A DNA stretch of 64,000 nt. It comes from Lichenibacterium ramalinae (lineage in GTDB: Bacteria > Pseudomonadota > Alphaproteobacteria > Rhizobiales > Beijerinckiaceae). Location of the stretch: contig NZ_QYBC01000019.1 of assembly GCF_004137085.1 (NCBI RefSeq), positions 60,757-124,756 on the forward strand. Reading direction: 5' to 3'. The position numbers and the translations under genes are program-made. This document shows, piece by piece, positions 7,825-17,724 of this stretch; the first letter of the stretch is position 1, and each line of letters opens with the position of its first letter. Under the pieces are notes generated by a model. That model was not told the origin of the DNA. It saw only the letters and a list, made by a program, of their open reading frames with translations, and did not search any database.

Positions 7825-9513
7825 ATGAGCCAGGACCACGACGAAGCGCTGCCATCCGCGCGCACCCAGGGCCCGAGCCGGCGCCGGCTCCTGGCACTCG
7901 GCGCCTCGGCGGGGGCGCTCGCCTTCGCCGGCCCCCTCGCCGGCTGGGTGCCGGGGGCGCTGGCGGCGACGCCGCCCACGAAGCCCAAGGGCCAGGCCGT
8001 CATCGGCCTGTCCCAGGAGCCGACCGTGTTCCAGCCGCTGAAGCTCCACATCGAGGTGGACGAAGCCGTCTACATGAACCTCTTCGGCACGCTGTGGCGC
8101 TCGAACCCGGACGGCAGCTTCGCGCCCGACCTCGCCGCCGAGATCCCCAGCGTCGAGAACGGCGGCATCTCGGCCGACGGGCTCGCATGGCGGGTGAAGC
8201 TCCGCCCCGACGTGAAGTGGCACGACGGCACGCCCTTCACGGCCGAGGACGTGAAGTACAACCTCGCCCTGCTGGTCGACCCGAAGTTCCTGTCCGGCCG
8301 GCGCGCCGGCCACGACCTCCTGCGCGACGTGACGGTGGTGAGCCCCACGGAGATCACCTGGCGCATGGAGCGGCCCTACGCGCCCTATCCGGCGATCCTG
8401 TCCTGGACCTGGTTCGGCCCCAAGCACATCCTGGAGAAGGAGGCCGACATCAACAAGCCCGCCTTCGCCCAGAACCCCGTCGGCACCGGGCCGTTCCGGT
8501 GGGGCGAGCGCGTGCCGGGCGACCACATCACGCTCAAGGCCTACGAGGGCTACCACGGCCCGGGGCCCTTCCTCGAAACCCTGGTCATCAAATACGTCCC
8601 GGACCTGACCGTGCTCTACACGCAGTTCCAGACCGGCGACATCGACTACATCGGGCTGCAGGGCATCACGCCCGACCACTACGACGAGGCCAAGACGCTG
8701 AAGGGCCAGGTCGTGCAGCCGGTGCCCAAGGCCACGATCGAGAACCTCGCGCTGAACACCGGCCTGCCGGTGTTCAAGGACCGCGCCGTGCGCGAGGCGC
8801 TCTACCTCGCCGTCGACAAGAAGAGCATCATCGAGCAGCTCTATTACGGCCTGCCGGTGCCGACGGAATCCTACCTGCCCATGCAGTCCTGGGCCTTCAA
8901 CCCGGACCTCCCGGCCCAAAGCTACGACCCGGAGAAGGCCAAGGCCACGCTCGACGCCGCCGGTTGGGCGCCGGGACCCGACGGCATCCGGGTCAAGGAC
9001 GGGGTGCGGCTGGAGTTCACCAATTCCACCACGGCCGGCAACCACCTGCGCGAGCAGGCCCAGCAGCTCCTGCAGCAGAACTGGCTGGAGATCGGCGCCA
9101 GGATGACGATCTCCAACCTGCCGCCCGCCGTCATGTGGGGCGATTACTGGATGCTGTCCAAGTTCGAGAGCGCCATGGTGGGCATCGACTTCATGGTCGG
9201 CCCGGACCCGGATGCGACCGACTATTTCTCCAGCCACGCCATCGCCGCCAAGGGTGGCGGTGGCCAGAACACGACGCAGTTCGACAGCCCCGAGGCCGAT
9301 GCGCTGCTCAAGGACGGCGCCGCGACGGTCGACCGGGCGCAGCGCAAGGCCGCCTACCTCAAGCTCCAGGCCCTGACGCGCCGGGAGCTGCCCTACCTGC
9401 CCCTGTTCCAATACGCCATGGTCCAGGGCGTGAAGGCCGGCCTCGAGGGCTACGTCCCCAACATCAACACCCAGGAGAACTGCTGGAACGCCGGCGAGTG
9501 GTACTGGGCATGA
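7825..9513 (+). CDS. Peptide/opine-type ABC transporter substrate-binding protein
   Basis: 562 aa, SBP_bac_5 (DppA/OppA) family. The N-terminus carries a twin-arginine-like signal (SRRRLLALGASAGALAFAG) with cleavage likely after GALAATP. The family signature appears at LRPDVKWHDGTPFTAEDVKYNL, and later VGTGPFR is followed by DRAVREALYLAVDKK. It is a periplasmic receptor for oligopeptides, opines, glycosides or similar ligands. It starts 31 bases after the oxidoreductase gene and is followed by two permease and two ATPase genes, so the importer is complete. The ligand is not predictable from sequence. Confidence 0.93.
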   Translation: MSQDHDEALPSARTQGPSRRRLLALGASAGALAFAGPLAGWVPGALAATPPTKPKGQAVIGLSQEPTVFQPLKLHIEVDEAVYMNLFGTLWRSNPDGSFAPDLAAEIPSVENGGISADGLAWRVKLRPDVKWHDGTPFTAEDVKYNLALLVDPKFLSGRRAGHDLLRDVTVVSPTEITWRMERPYAPYPAILSWTWFGPKHILEKEADINKPAFAQNPVGTGPFRWGERVPGDHITLKAYEGYHGPGPFLETLVIKYVPDLTVLYTQFQTGDIDYIGLQGITPDHYDEAKTLKGQVVQPVPKATIENLALNTGLPVFKDRAVREALYLAVDKKSIIEQLYYGLPVPTESYLPMQSWAFNPDLPAQSYDPEKAKATLDAAGWAPGPDGIRVKDGVRLEFTNSTTAGNHLREQAQQLLQQNWLEIGARMTISNLPPAVMWGDYWMLSKFESAMVGIDFMVGPDPDATDYFSSHAIAAKGGGGQNTTQFDSPEADALLKDGAATVDRAQRKAAYLKLQALTRRELPYLPLFQYAMVQGVKAGLEGYVPNINTQENCWNAGEWYWA

Positions 9514-9559
9514 GGCGCGGCGCCGGCCCGGTGGAACCGGAACCCCTCGGAGGTCCGGC

Positions 9560-10510
9560 GTGGCGCGCTTCCTGGTGAGCCGGCTCGCCCAAAGCCTGCT
9601 GCTGCTGGTCCTGGTCTCGGTGATCGGCTTCGGCGTGCTTCATCTCGCGCCGGGCGGCCCGATGGCGCAGTTCGCGCTCGTGCCCGGCATGAGCCAGGCC
9701 CAGCTCGCCGAGATCGCCCATGCCATGGGGCTCGACCAGCCGCTGCCGCTGCAATACTGGCAGTGGTTCAGCCGCCTGCTCGTCGGCGACTGGGGCCATT
9801 CCTACCGCGACGCCCAGCCCGTGCTGGCCGTGATCGCGGCCCGCCTGCCCGCCACGCTCGAACTCATGGGGGCCGCCATCGCGCTGGCGGTGCTGACGGG
9901 CGTGACGGTGGGCGTCCTCGGTGCGGTGCGCCGCGACTCGGCCTTCGACGTGCTGTCGACGGCCGGCGCCATGGTGGCGCTGTCGATCCCGACCTTCTGG
10001 TTCGGGCTCGTCACCATCTATGTCTTCTCGGTCAAGCTCGGGTGGCTGCCGGCCGGCAGCCGCGCGACCGTCGGGGATGCGTCGCTCTGGGGCTACGTCC
10101 ACCACCTCATCGCGCCGGCCTGCGTGCTGGCGCTCGTCGAGGTGGCGGTCTGGAGCCGCTACATGCGGTCCGCCATGCTGGACGTCATCGACCAGGACTT
10201 CGTCCGCACGGCGCGCGCCAAGGGCCTGCCGGAGCGGCGCGTCGTCCTGCACCACGTGCTGCGCAACGCCTGGCTTCCCATGATCACCCTCGCCGGGCTG
10301 GAGCTGCCGACGCTGCTCGGCGGCGCCCTCGTCACCGAGACGGTCTTCACCTGGCCCGGCATGGGGCGCCTGTTCCTCGATTCGCTCGGCTACCGCGACT
10401 ATCCGGTCGTGATGGGCATCCTCATGGTGTCGGCCCTGCTGGTGCTGATCGGCAGCCTGATGGCCGACCTCGTCGGCGCGGTGGTCGACCCGCGCGTCCG
10501 GCTCGATTGA
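9560..10510 (+). CDS. ABC transporter permease, DppB type
   Basis: GTG start; 316 aa with about six membrane helices. The N-terminal RLAQSLLLLVLVSVIGFGVLHLAPGGP is typical of the first permease of oligopeptide importers. The cytoplasmic EAA-like loop that contacts the ATPase is seen at FVRTARAKGLPERRVVLHHVLRNA. It pairs with the next gene as the transmembrane heterodimer. Codon bias and spacing place it firmly in the operon with the SBP gene. Confidence 0.93.
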   Translation: MARFLVSRLAQSLLLLVLVSVIGFGVLHLAPGGPMAQFALVPGMSQAQLAEIAHAMGLDQPLPLQYWQWFSRLLVGDWGHSYRDAQPVLAVIAARLPATLELMGAAIALAVLTGVTVGVLGAVRRDSAFDVLSTAGAMVALSIPTFWFGLVTIYVFSVKLGWLPAGSRATVGDASLWGYVHHLIAPACVLALVEVAVWSRYMRSAMLDVIDQDFVRTARAKGLPERRVVLHHVLRNAWLPMITLAGLELPTLLGGALVTETVFTWPGMGRLFLDSLGYRDYPVVMGILMVSALLVLIGSLMADLVGAVVDPRVRLD

Positions 10511-10518
10511 GGCCTGCC

Positions 10519-11423
10519 ATGACCGACGCCCCGCTCGCCCCGCCGCGCCGCCTCGCCGCCCTGCTGTCCCGCCGCCCGGCCGCCGGGCGGGCACGCAGCG
10601 GCGCGCTGCACCGCTTCCTGCGCCACCGCCTGGCGGTGGCCGGCCTCGCCGCCATCGCGCTGATGCTGCTGGCCTGCTGGCTCGGCCCCCTGCTGATCCC
10701 CTACGACCAGCTGTTCATCGACATCCGCCACCGCTTCGCCGGTCCCTTCGCCGGGCCCCACGTCTTCGGCACCGACCAGCTCGGCCGCGACCTGCTGGTG
10801 CGGCTGCTGATGGCGGGCCGCATCTCGCTCACCATCGGCTTCGCCGCCATGGCGCTCTCGACGGCGGTCGGCACCGCCATCGGCCTCGTGGCCGGCTATC
10901 GCGGCGGCCTCGTGGGGGCCGCGCTGATGCGCTGCGTCGACGCCGTGCTGTGCTTCCCCTCGGTGTTCCTGCTGCTGGCCCTGGCGGCCTTCATCCGGCC
11001 CAACGTCGTCACCATCACGCTGATCATCGCCGCCACGGGCTGGATGGAGGTGGCCCGCGTGGTGCAGGGCCAGATCCGCACGCTGAAGGCCCGCGACTTC
11101 ACCCTCGCGGCCGAACTCATGGGCGCATCGGGCTTCTACGTCATGACCAACGAGCTGCTGCGCAACGCGGTCGGCCCCATCATCGTGGCGGCGACGCTGA
11201 CGGTGGCGCGCGCCATCCTGGCCGAAGCCTACGTCAGCTTCCTCGGCTACGGCATCCAGGCGCCCGTCGCGAGCTGGGGCAACATGCTGAACAACGCCCA
11301 GCAATATCTCGGCTCGGCCCCGTGGCTGGCGATCTTCCCGGGGTTGATGATCACGGTCGCGGTGGCGAGCTTCAACTTCGTCGGCGACGGGCTGCGGGAC
11401 GCGCTCGACGCGCGGGTGGAGTT

Positions 11424-11427
<4 letters not shown>
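10519..11427 (+). CDS. ABC transporter permease, DppC type
   Basis: 302 aa from the ATG at 10519, 8 bases after dppB-type stop; upstream in-frame sequence is only the shadow of that gene. A cytoplasmic N-terminal tail with many Arg is followed by a first helix (about 40-60), the family motif FGTDQLGRDLLVRLLMAG, four further helices and the EAA loop at ARDFTLAAELMGASGFYVM. It is the second membrane subunit of the importer. The last codons overlap the GTG of the next ATPase gene. Confidence 0.93.
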
Positions 11428-12460
<1,033 letters not shown>

Positions 12461-12464
<4 letters not shown>

Positions 12465-13471
12465 GCGCCGCGCCGCAGGATGCCGCCCCGCTCCTCAAGG
12501 TCGAGGGCCTGCGCCAGCATTACGGCGGCCGGGGCCTTTTCGGCCGCGGCGACGTGGTGCGGGCCGTCGAGGACGTGTCCTTCGAGATCCGGCGCGGCGA
12601 AACGCTGGGGTTGGTGGGCGAGTCGGGCTCCGGCAAGTCGACGCTCGGCCGCGCCCTGCTGCGTGCCACCGTGCCGACCGCGGGGCGGATCACCTTCGGC
12701 GGCGAGGACATCACGGCCTGGACGGCGGGCCGGCTGCGCGCGCTGCGCCCCCGCATGCAGATGATCTTCCAGGACCCCTTCTCGTCGCTGAACCCCCGCA
12801 TGACGGTCGGCGGCATCGTGGCGGCGCCCCTGGTGATCCAGCGCCAGGGTCTCGACCGCGCGGCGCGGCGCGCCCGCGTGATCGAGGCCCTCGCCACCGT
12901 GGGCCTGCCCGAACGGGCGGCGGACCGTTACCCGCATGAGTTCTCGGGCGGACAGCGCCAAAGGATCGGCATCGCCCGGGCCCTCGTCATGGCGCCGGAC
13001 TTCCTCGTGGCGGACGAGCCCGTCTCGGCGCTCGACGTGTCCATCCAGGCGCAGGTGGTGAACCTGCTGATGGAGGTGCGCCGGCGCCTGTCGCTCACCA
13101 TGCTGTTCATCAGCCACGACCTCGCCGTGGTGGGCCACGTCTGCGACCGCGTCGCCGTCATGTACCTCGGCCGCATCGTCGAGATCGCCGACACCCGCAG
13201 CCTCTTCTCCGGCCCGCGCCACCCCTATACCGAGGCGCTGTTCGCCGCCGTGCCGATCCCCGACCCGACGCTGCGGCGGCCGCGGGTGCTGCTCGACGGG
13301 GACCTGCCGAGCCCGCTCGCCCCGCCCTCGGGCTGCGCCTTCCGCGGCCGGTGCCGCCACGCGCTGCCGGCCTGCGCCGCGGCCGTGCCGCCGCTGCGCG
13401 CCGTCGGCCCCGGCCACTTCGCGGCCTGCATCCGCGACGACATCGCCCTCGCCGCGCCCGTCGCGGCGTGA
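12461..13471 (+). CDS. ABC transporter ATP-binding protein, DppF type
   Basis: 336 aa with Walker A GESGSGKST, signature FSGGQRQR, Walker B FLVADEPVSALD, and a C-terminal oligo_HPY cysteine motif (GCAFRGRCRHALPAC). The early YGGRGLFGRGDVVRAVEDVSF is typical of the F-type ATPase. It is the last gene of the importer operon; it ends 4 bases before the stop of the convergent amino-acid permease gene, with no room for a separate terminator. Confidence 0.94.
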
Positions 13472-13475
13472 CGCG

Positions 13476-14156
13476 TTAGGCTCGGCGGGCGCGGATCCGG
13501 CTGCGGGCCATGGCGCGTTCCAGCCAGCGCGCGCCCAGCGACAGGGGGAACGCCATGATGAAATACATCACCCCCGCCAGGCAGTAGACCTGCATGGGCA
13601 TGTAGAACTCGCTGGTGATGTCGTCGGCCCGCATCATCAGTTCCGGTGCGGCGATCAGCGACGCCACCGACGTGTCCTTGAGCAGCGCCACGGCGTTGTT
13701 GGCCAGCGGCGGCACGATGATGCGGATCGCCTGCGGCAGGACGATGTGGCGCATGGCCTCGGCGCGGCTCATGCCGATGGCCGATGCGGCCTCGCCCTGC
13801 CCCTGGTCCACGGCCGCGATGCCCGCCCGGTAGATCTCGGCCATGTAGGCGGCATAGTGCAGCCCCAGCGCCACCACGGCGGCGGCGAAGCTCGGCAGCA
13901 CGATGCCGACCGACGGCAGGCCGAAATAGATGAGGAAGAGCTGGGTCAGCGTCGGCGTGCCGCGGATGAACTCGATGTAGACCCGGCAGGCGCGCGACAG
14001 CCAGCGCCGCCGCGACATCTCGCCGAGCGCGACCAGCAGCCCCGCCACGAGGCCGAGCCCGTAGGCCAGCACCGCCATCCGAAGCGTGTAGCCGGCCGCG
14101 ACGATGAGTTCGGGCATCCACTCGCGCACGAGGGCGAGCGTGGCGGCGGAGATCAT
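13476..14156 (-). CDS. Polar amino-acid ABC transporter permease
   Basis: 226 aa from the ATG at 14156, which overlaps the stop of the other permease gene by four bases (ATGA); longer in-frame extensions are shadows. It is a HisM/GlnP family protein. The N-terminal helix pair is followed by FIRGTPTLTQLFLIYFGLP, the classic substrate-pathway motif, and the EAA loop AASAIGMSRAEAMRHIVLPQA. With the neighbouring permease it forms the membrane heterodimer of a polar amino-acid or opine importer. It is the last gene of the minus-strand transport operon. Confidence 0.92.
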   Translation of the reverse strand: MISAATLALVREWMPELIVAAGYTLRMAVLAYGLGLVAGLLVALGEMSRRRWLSRACRVYIEFIRGTPTLTQLFLIYFGLPSVGIVLPSFAAAVVALGLHYAAYMAEIYRAGIAAVDQGQGEAASAIGMSRAEAMRHIVLPQAIRIIVPPLANNAVALLKDTSVASLIAAPELMMRADDITSEFYMPMQVYCLAGVMYFIMAFPLSLGARWLERAMARSRIRARRA

Positions 14157-14827
14157 GCGCGGCTCCCGCGGGCGCCGCGGCGCTCGAGCGCCCGGCTCAG
14201 GGCCGACAATGGAAGGCTCAGGCCGAGGTAGATGGCCGCCACCGACATGTAGATCTGCGTCGACAGGTAGGTCTCCTTGACCAGCATGTTGGCGTTGAAC
14301 GACAGTTCGGGCGCCGCCACCGCCGACGCCAGCGACGTGTCCTTGAGGAGGCCGATGGCGAAGTTGGCCAGGGCCGGGATGACGATGCGGGTGGCCTGGG
14401 GCAGCACGATCACCCGCAGCGCCGTGAGCTTGGTCATGCCGATCGACAGGGCCGCCTCGGTCTGGCCGCGGGCCACCGCCTCGATGCCGGCGCGGAACAC
14501 CTCCGTGAGATAGGCGCCCCCGTTCAGCCCGAAGCCCACCACGGCCGCCGGCAGGGGCGACAGGCGGATGCCGAGCGCGGCGAGGCCGAAATACACGATG
14601 AACAGCTGCGTCAGCACCGGCACGGACCGGAACACCTCGACGTAGGCGTGGGCCAGGGCCCGCAGGAGGCGGGAGTCGGAGGTCCTGAAGCCCGCGAAGG
14701 CGAGGCCGAGCAGCACCGAGACCACGAAGGCCCCGGCCGTGACGATCACGGTGACGACGGCGCCGGTCAGCAGCAGGCCGATGATGTGGGGGAAGCGGTC
14801 GACGAACCGCAGCCACTGGGTGCTCAC
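14153..14827 (-). CDS. Polar amino-acid ABC transporter permease
   Basis: 224 aa, HisQ/HisM family. The conserved [18 protein letters not shown] and the EAA loop ([21 protein letters not shown]) are present, with about five membrane helices. It is distinct from its neighbour, so the importer uses two different permeases. The start overlaps the ATPase stop by four bases, showing translational coupling. Confidence 0.93.
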   Translation of the reverse strand: MSTQWLRFVDRFPHIIGLLLTGAVVTVIVTAGAFVVSVLLGLAFAGFRTSDSRLLRALAHAYVEVFRSVPVLTQLFIVYFGLAALGIRLSPLPAAVVGFGLNGGAYLTEVFRAGIEAVARGQTEAALSIGMTKLTALRVIVLPQATRIVIPALANFAIGLLKDTSLASAVAAPELSFNANMLVKETYLSTQIYMSVAAIYLGLSLPLSALSRALERRGARGSRA

Positions 14828-15648
14828 GGGGCGCGCCGCTTGTCGAGCACGGCACTCAGGAAGGCCCGGGTGCGGGGGTGCTCGGGGGCGTGGAACAGGC
14901 GGGCGGGCGGGCCCTCCTCGACCACGACGCCCCCGTCCATGAAGACCACACGGTCCGACACGTCCTCGGCGAACTGCATCTCGTGCGTGACGATCATCAT
15001 GGTCATGCCCTCGGCGGCGAGGCCGGCCATCACCCCCAGGACCTCGCCGACGAGTTCCGGGTCGAGGGCCGAGGTGGCCTCGTCGAAGAGCATCAGCTTG
15101 GGCCGCATGGCGAGGGCGCGGGCGATGGCGACGCGCTGCTGCTGGCCGCCCGACAGTTGCTCGGGATAGCTGTCGCGCTTCGACGCGAGGCCGACCTTGT
15201 CGAGGAGATCGAGGGCGCGCGCCTCGGCCTCGGCGGCCGGCACGCGGCCGACCTTGATGGGGCCGACCGTGACGTTGCGCAGCACGGACAGGTGCGGGAA
15301 CAGGTTGAAGCGCTGGAACACCATGCCGATGCCGGCGCGCTGGCGCGCCAGGGTGCGGTCGTCGACGTCGACCAGGGCCTCGCCGACGCGCTTCTGGCCG
15401 AGCAACTCGCCGTCGATGTGGATCTGCCCGCGCGTCGGCCGCTCGATGAAGTTGACGCAGCGCAGCATGGTCGTCTTGCCCGAGCCCGACGGCCCGATGA
15501 TCGAAACCTTCTCGCCCGGGCGCACGTCGAGGTCGATGCCCTTCAGCACGTCGAGCGCGCCGAAGGACTTGTGCAGGCCCGCGATCCGCACGAGGGGCGG
15601 GGCCGGGTCCGGAAGCGTCGGGGTCGAGAGCGTGGCGTTCGGGATCAT
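14824..15648 (-). CDS. Polar amino-acid ABC transporter ATP-binding protein
   Basis: 274 aa. Walker A is [10 protein letters not shown]-loop [10 protein letters not shown], signature LSGGQQQR and Walker [13 protein letters not shown]. The switch His is in [15 protein letters not shown]. This is the GlnQ/HisP class that energises amino-acid import. It lies 160 bases downstream of the SBP gene; that gap holds a large hairpin likely to separate the expression levels of receptor and membrane complex. Confidence 0.94.
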   Translation of the reverse strand: MIPNATLSTPTLPDPAPPLVRIAGLHKSFGALDVLKGIDLDVRPGEKVSIIGPSGSGKTTMLRCVNFIERPTRGQIHIDGELLGQKRVGEALVDVDDRTLARQRAGIGMVFQRFNLFPHLSVLRNVTVGPIKVGRVPAAEAEARALDLLDKVGLASKRDSYPEQLSGGQQQRVAIARALAMRPKLMLFDEATSALDPELVGEVLGVMAGLAAEGMTMMIVTHEMQFAEDVSDRVVFMDGGVVVEEGPPARLFHAPEHPRTRAFLSAVLDKRRAP

Positions 15649-15736
15649 GGGGCCTCTCGCTGCGTCGTGGATCTCGCCCGGCTCGTGACCCGCGGTTGCG
15701 GGGCCGCTCTCAGAATGCGTCGATGGATCGCATCCG

Positions 15737-15793
15737 TGCCCGTTCCCCCCAAACGTCGAGGACGACCTCTCTACGGTCGGGGGGGAACGGGCA
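15737..15793 (-). promoter_or_regulatory. Long inverted repeat between SBP and ATPase genes
   Basis: A perfect 14-bp stem: 15737-15750 (TGCCCGTTCCCCCC) pairs with 15780-15793. The enclosed 29 bases contain a small nested hairpin (GAGG-ACGA-CCTC). In the transcript (minus strand) it begins 15 bases after the SBP stop and ends about 90 bases before the ATPase start. Stem-loops in this position in binding-protein-dependent operons commonly protect the receptor mRNA and reduce read-through. That role is inferred. Confidence 0.55.
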
Positions 15794-15808
15794 TGCCTTC
15801 ACGCGGTC

Positions 15809-16768
15809 TCAGCTGAAGAGCGAGGAATAGTCCTTGGGCGTATGGGCGGCCGGCCCGAGGATCTTGCCGTCGGCCGAGCGGTCGACGTCGATCCGGGGAT
15901 CCGTGGCCCCCGCCACCATGTAGTCGGGGTTCACCATGCCGTAGCGGGCGAGGCATTCGGCATTGGTCTTGGACGCCCAGAGCCACTTGATGCCGGCGTT
16001 GACGGCGTCGAACAGGTCGGTGTTCTCGAGGCTCATGCCCATGACGGCGCGCCCCTTGCCGCTCAGCGACGGGTATTGCGTGTTGGGCTTGATCGGCACC
16101 AGCTTGAGGTTGTTGTCCTTGTTCTGCAGCAGCATGTAGTCGACGGACATGCCGTCCAGCACGGCATAGTCGAGCCGGCCGGCCTCGACGTCGCGCACGC
16201 AGGCGTCGTCGTTGTCGTAGAGCTTCACCTCGACATTGGGGATCTTCTTGATGTCGGGGACGTAGCTGTAGCCGGTGCCGCTGCCGACGCTGTGGCCGGC
16301 CATATCGTTCACGTCGATGTAGGGGCCGGAGGGCCGGTCCTTGCGCATCGTCACGTAGTTGCCGTCGTAGTAGATGACATCGGTGAGCAGCAGGGCGTTG
16401 GCGCGCGCCTTCGACCAGCCCATGTCGCCGCACATGATGTCGGCGCGGCCGGTCTTGATGGCTTCGATCGTGGCCGACCAGGCCATGAGGTTGGGCTTCA
16501 CCGCCAGCCCGAGATGCTTGGCGATCGCCGCCACCATGTCGGCGTCGCTGCCGATGACCTGGCCGTCCTTCAGGCCGGTCTGGGGCATGGAGCCGCTCAT
16601 GGCGATGGTGAGGAACCCCTCCTCGACGGTCTTGAACTTCGGCGGCGTCGCCGCGAAGGCGCGGGATGCCAAGCCCAACGGACCCAGGGCCGCGCCGGCG
16701 GCGAGGCCGGCGCCGCTCCCGAGAAGATGTCTCCGCGTCAGAGACGCGCCGAACATGCGATCCGTCAT
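15809..16768 (-). CDS. Amino-acid ABC transporter substrate-binding protein
   Basis: Two ATGs are possible, at 16774 and 16768. The second is chosen because the GGGGTGG ribosome-binding sequence directly abuts the first and sits 6 bases before the second; about 319 aa. The N-terminus carries a twin-arginine-type signal (LTRRHLLGSGAGLAAGAAL) ending near AFAATPP. The SBP_bac_3 fold is shown by GSDADMVAAIAKHLGL, ADIMCGDMGWSKARA and AGRLDYAVLDGMSVDYM. It is a periplasmic receptor for a polar amino acid or derivative, first gene of the transport operon, divergent from the XRE-cupin regulator. Confidence 0.92.
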   Translation of the reverse strand: MTDRMFGASLTRRHLLGSGAGLAAGAALGPLGLASRAFAATPPKFKTVEEGFLTIAMSGSMPQTGLKDGQVIGSDADMVAAIAKHLGLAVKPNLMAWSATIEAIKTGRADIMCGDMGWSKARANALLLTDVIYYDGNYVTMRKDRPSGPYIDVNDMAGHSVGSGTGYSYVPDIKKIPNVEVKLYDNDDACVRDVEAGRLDYAVLDGMSVDYMLLQNKDNNLKLVPIKPNTQYPSLSGKGRAVMGMSLENTDLFDAVNAGIKWLWASKTNAECLARYGMVNPDYMVAGATDPRIDVDRSADGKILGPAAHTPKDYSSLFS

Positions 16769-16825
16769 GGTCATCCACCCCGTTCAATCGGTTGCATCGG
16801 CAGCCTACACGGAACCGCCTCGTAA

Positions 16826-16837
16826 TCAATATATTGA
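16826..16837. promoter_or_regulatory. Candidate operator 1 (TCAATATATTGA)
   Basis: A perfect 12-bp AT-rich palindrome in an otherwise GC-rich region, 58 bases upstream of the SBP start chosen here. It shares the 9-base core ATATTGAAT (16831-16839) with the second palindrome near the regulator gene. It is a candidate binding site for the divergently encoded XRE-cupin protein. Confidence 0.5.
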
Positions 16838-17021
16838 ATTGCTGAAATTAACGTCCGCCGTCGAAGCGCCCTGCACAAGGCCGGCGCACGCCCCGTCAAG
16901 CCTGCCGAAACCGGCGGCAAAACCGTCATGAACCCTCGATCTCCTGCCGGCAGGCCGGCCTGCGGGACGGCGTGCCTTCCGCTGCGGTCCGCCGCGCATC
17001 TTGCCGTCTCGCCGTCGTCAG

Positions 17022-17034
17022 GATATTGAATATC
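17022..17034. promoter_or_regulatory. Candidate operator 2 (GATATTGAATATC)
   Basis: A perfect inverted repeat with 6-base arms around a central G, 18 bases before the chosen start of the XRE-cupin gene. It contains the same ATATTGAAT core as the site near the SBP promoter. The position close to the start fits autorepression (inference). Confidence 0.55.
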
Positions 17035-17052
17035 TTCAACGAAAGGCCCGGC

Positions 17053-17673
17053 ATGCTCGTCTCGACCAAACCCGCCGTCCCCGCCATCACGGATTCCGGC
17101 CCCGTGGATGTCGGGACGCGGCTGCGCCGGCTCCGGGCGGAACGGTCGCTGACCATCGCGCAGCTCGCCGAGGCGGCCGGCGTCTCGGCCGGGATGATCA
17201 GCCAGATCGAACGGGGCACCACCAACCCGTCGATCCGCACGCTGCAGCGCCTGCGCGCCGCCCTGGGCGTGAACCTGTGGGAGGTGCTCGACCAGAGCGG
17301 CGGCGCGGCCGAGCCCGTGGCGGCGCCCCGGTCCGACTACGTCCTGCGCCGCGCCGACCGGCCGCGCATCGTGGTGGGCGAGAGCCGGCTCGTGAAGGAG
17401 CTGATGTCGCCGCGCAAGGACCGCAACCTCCGCTTCATGCTCATCACCCTGCCGCCCGGCGGCGTCAGCGAGGACGTCATCATCGGGCATGGCGAGAAGG
17501 GCGGCTTCGTGCTCGAAGGCGGGGTCCGCCTGACGGTCGGCGGCGACATCTCCGACCTCGGCGAGGGCGACAGCTTCCAGTTCCCGAGCAGTTTGCCCCA
17601 CGCCCTGTCGAACCCCCATGGCGAGCCCGCGCGCGTCGTGTGGATCATGAGCGTCGTCGACAGCCACATCTGA
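17053..17673 (+). CDS. XRE family regulator with cupin sensor domain
   Basis: The ATG at 17053 is preceded by GAAAGG and yields 206 aa; the upstream in-frame extension overlaps the operator-like palindrome and is rejected. An HTH_3 domain covers about 20-75 (LTIAQLAEAAGVSAGMISQIERGTTNPSIRTLQRL, read in two parts). A C-terminal cupin_2 barrel lies at about 135-200 (GHGEKGGFVLEGG, then FPSSLPHALSNP). This is the PuuR-like architecture, in which the cupin usually senses an amine or amino-acid derivative. It is divergent from the amino-acid importer and 51 bases upstream of the FAD oxidoreductase gene, so it probably controls both. Confidence 0.9.
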   Translation: MLVSTKPAVPAITDSGPVDVGTRLRRLRAERSLTIAQLAEAAGVSAGMISQIERGTTNPSIRTLQRLRAALGVNLWEVLDQSGGAAEPVAAPRSDYVLRRADRPRIVVGESRLVKELMSPRKDRNLRFMLITLPPGGVSEDVIIGHGEKGGFVLEGGVRLTVGGDISDLGEGDSFQFPSSLPHALSNPHGEPARVVWIMSVVDSHI

Positions 17674-17724
17674 GCGTCTGCCGCCCGGCACCCGCCCCCA
17701 TCCCGTCGAGCCCAGGAGAGAGCC

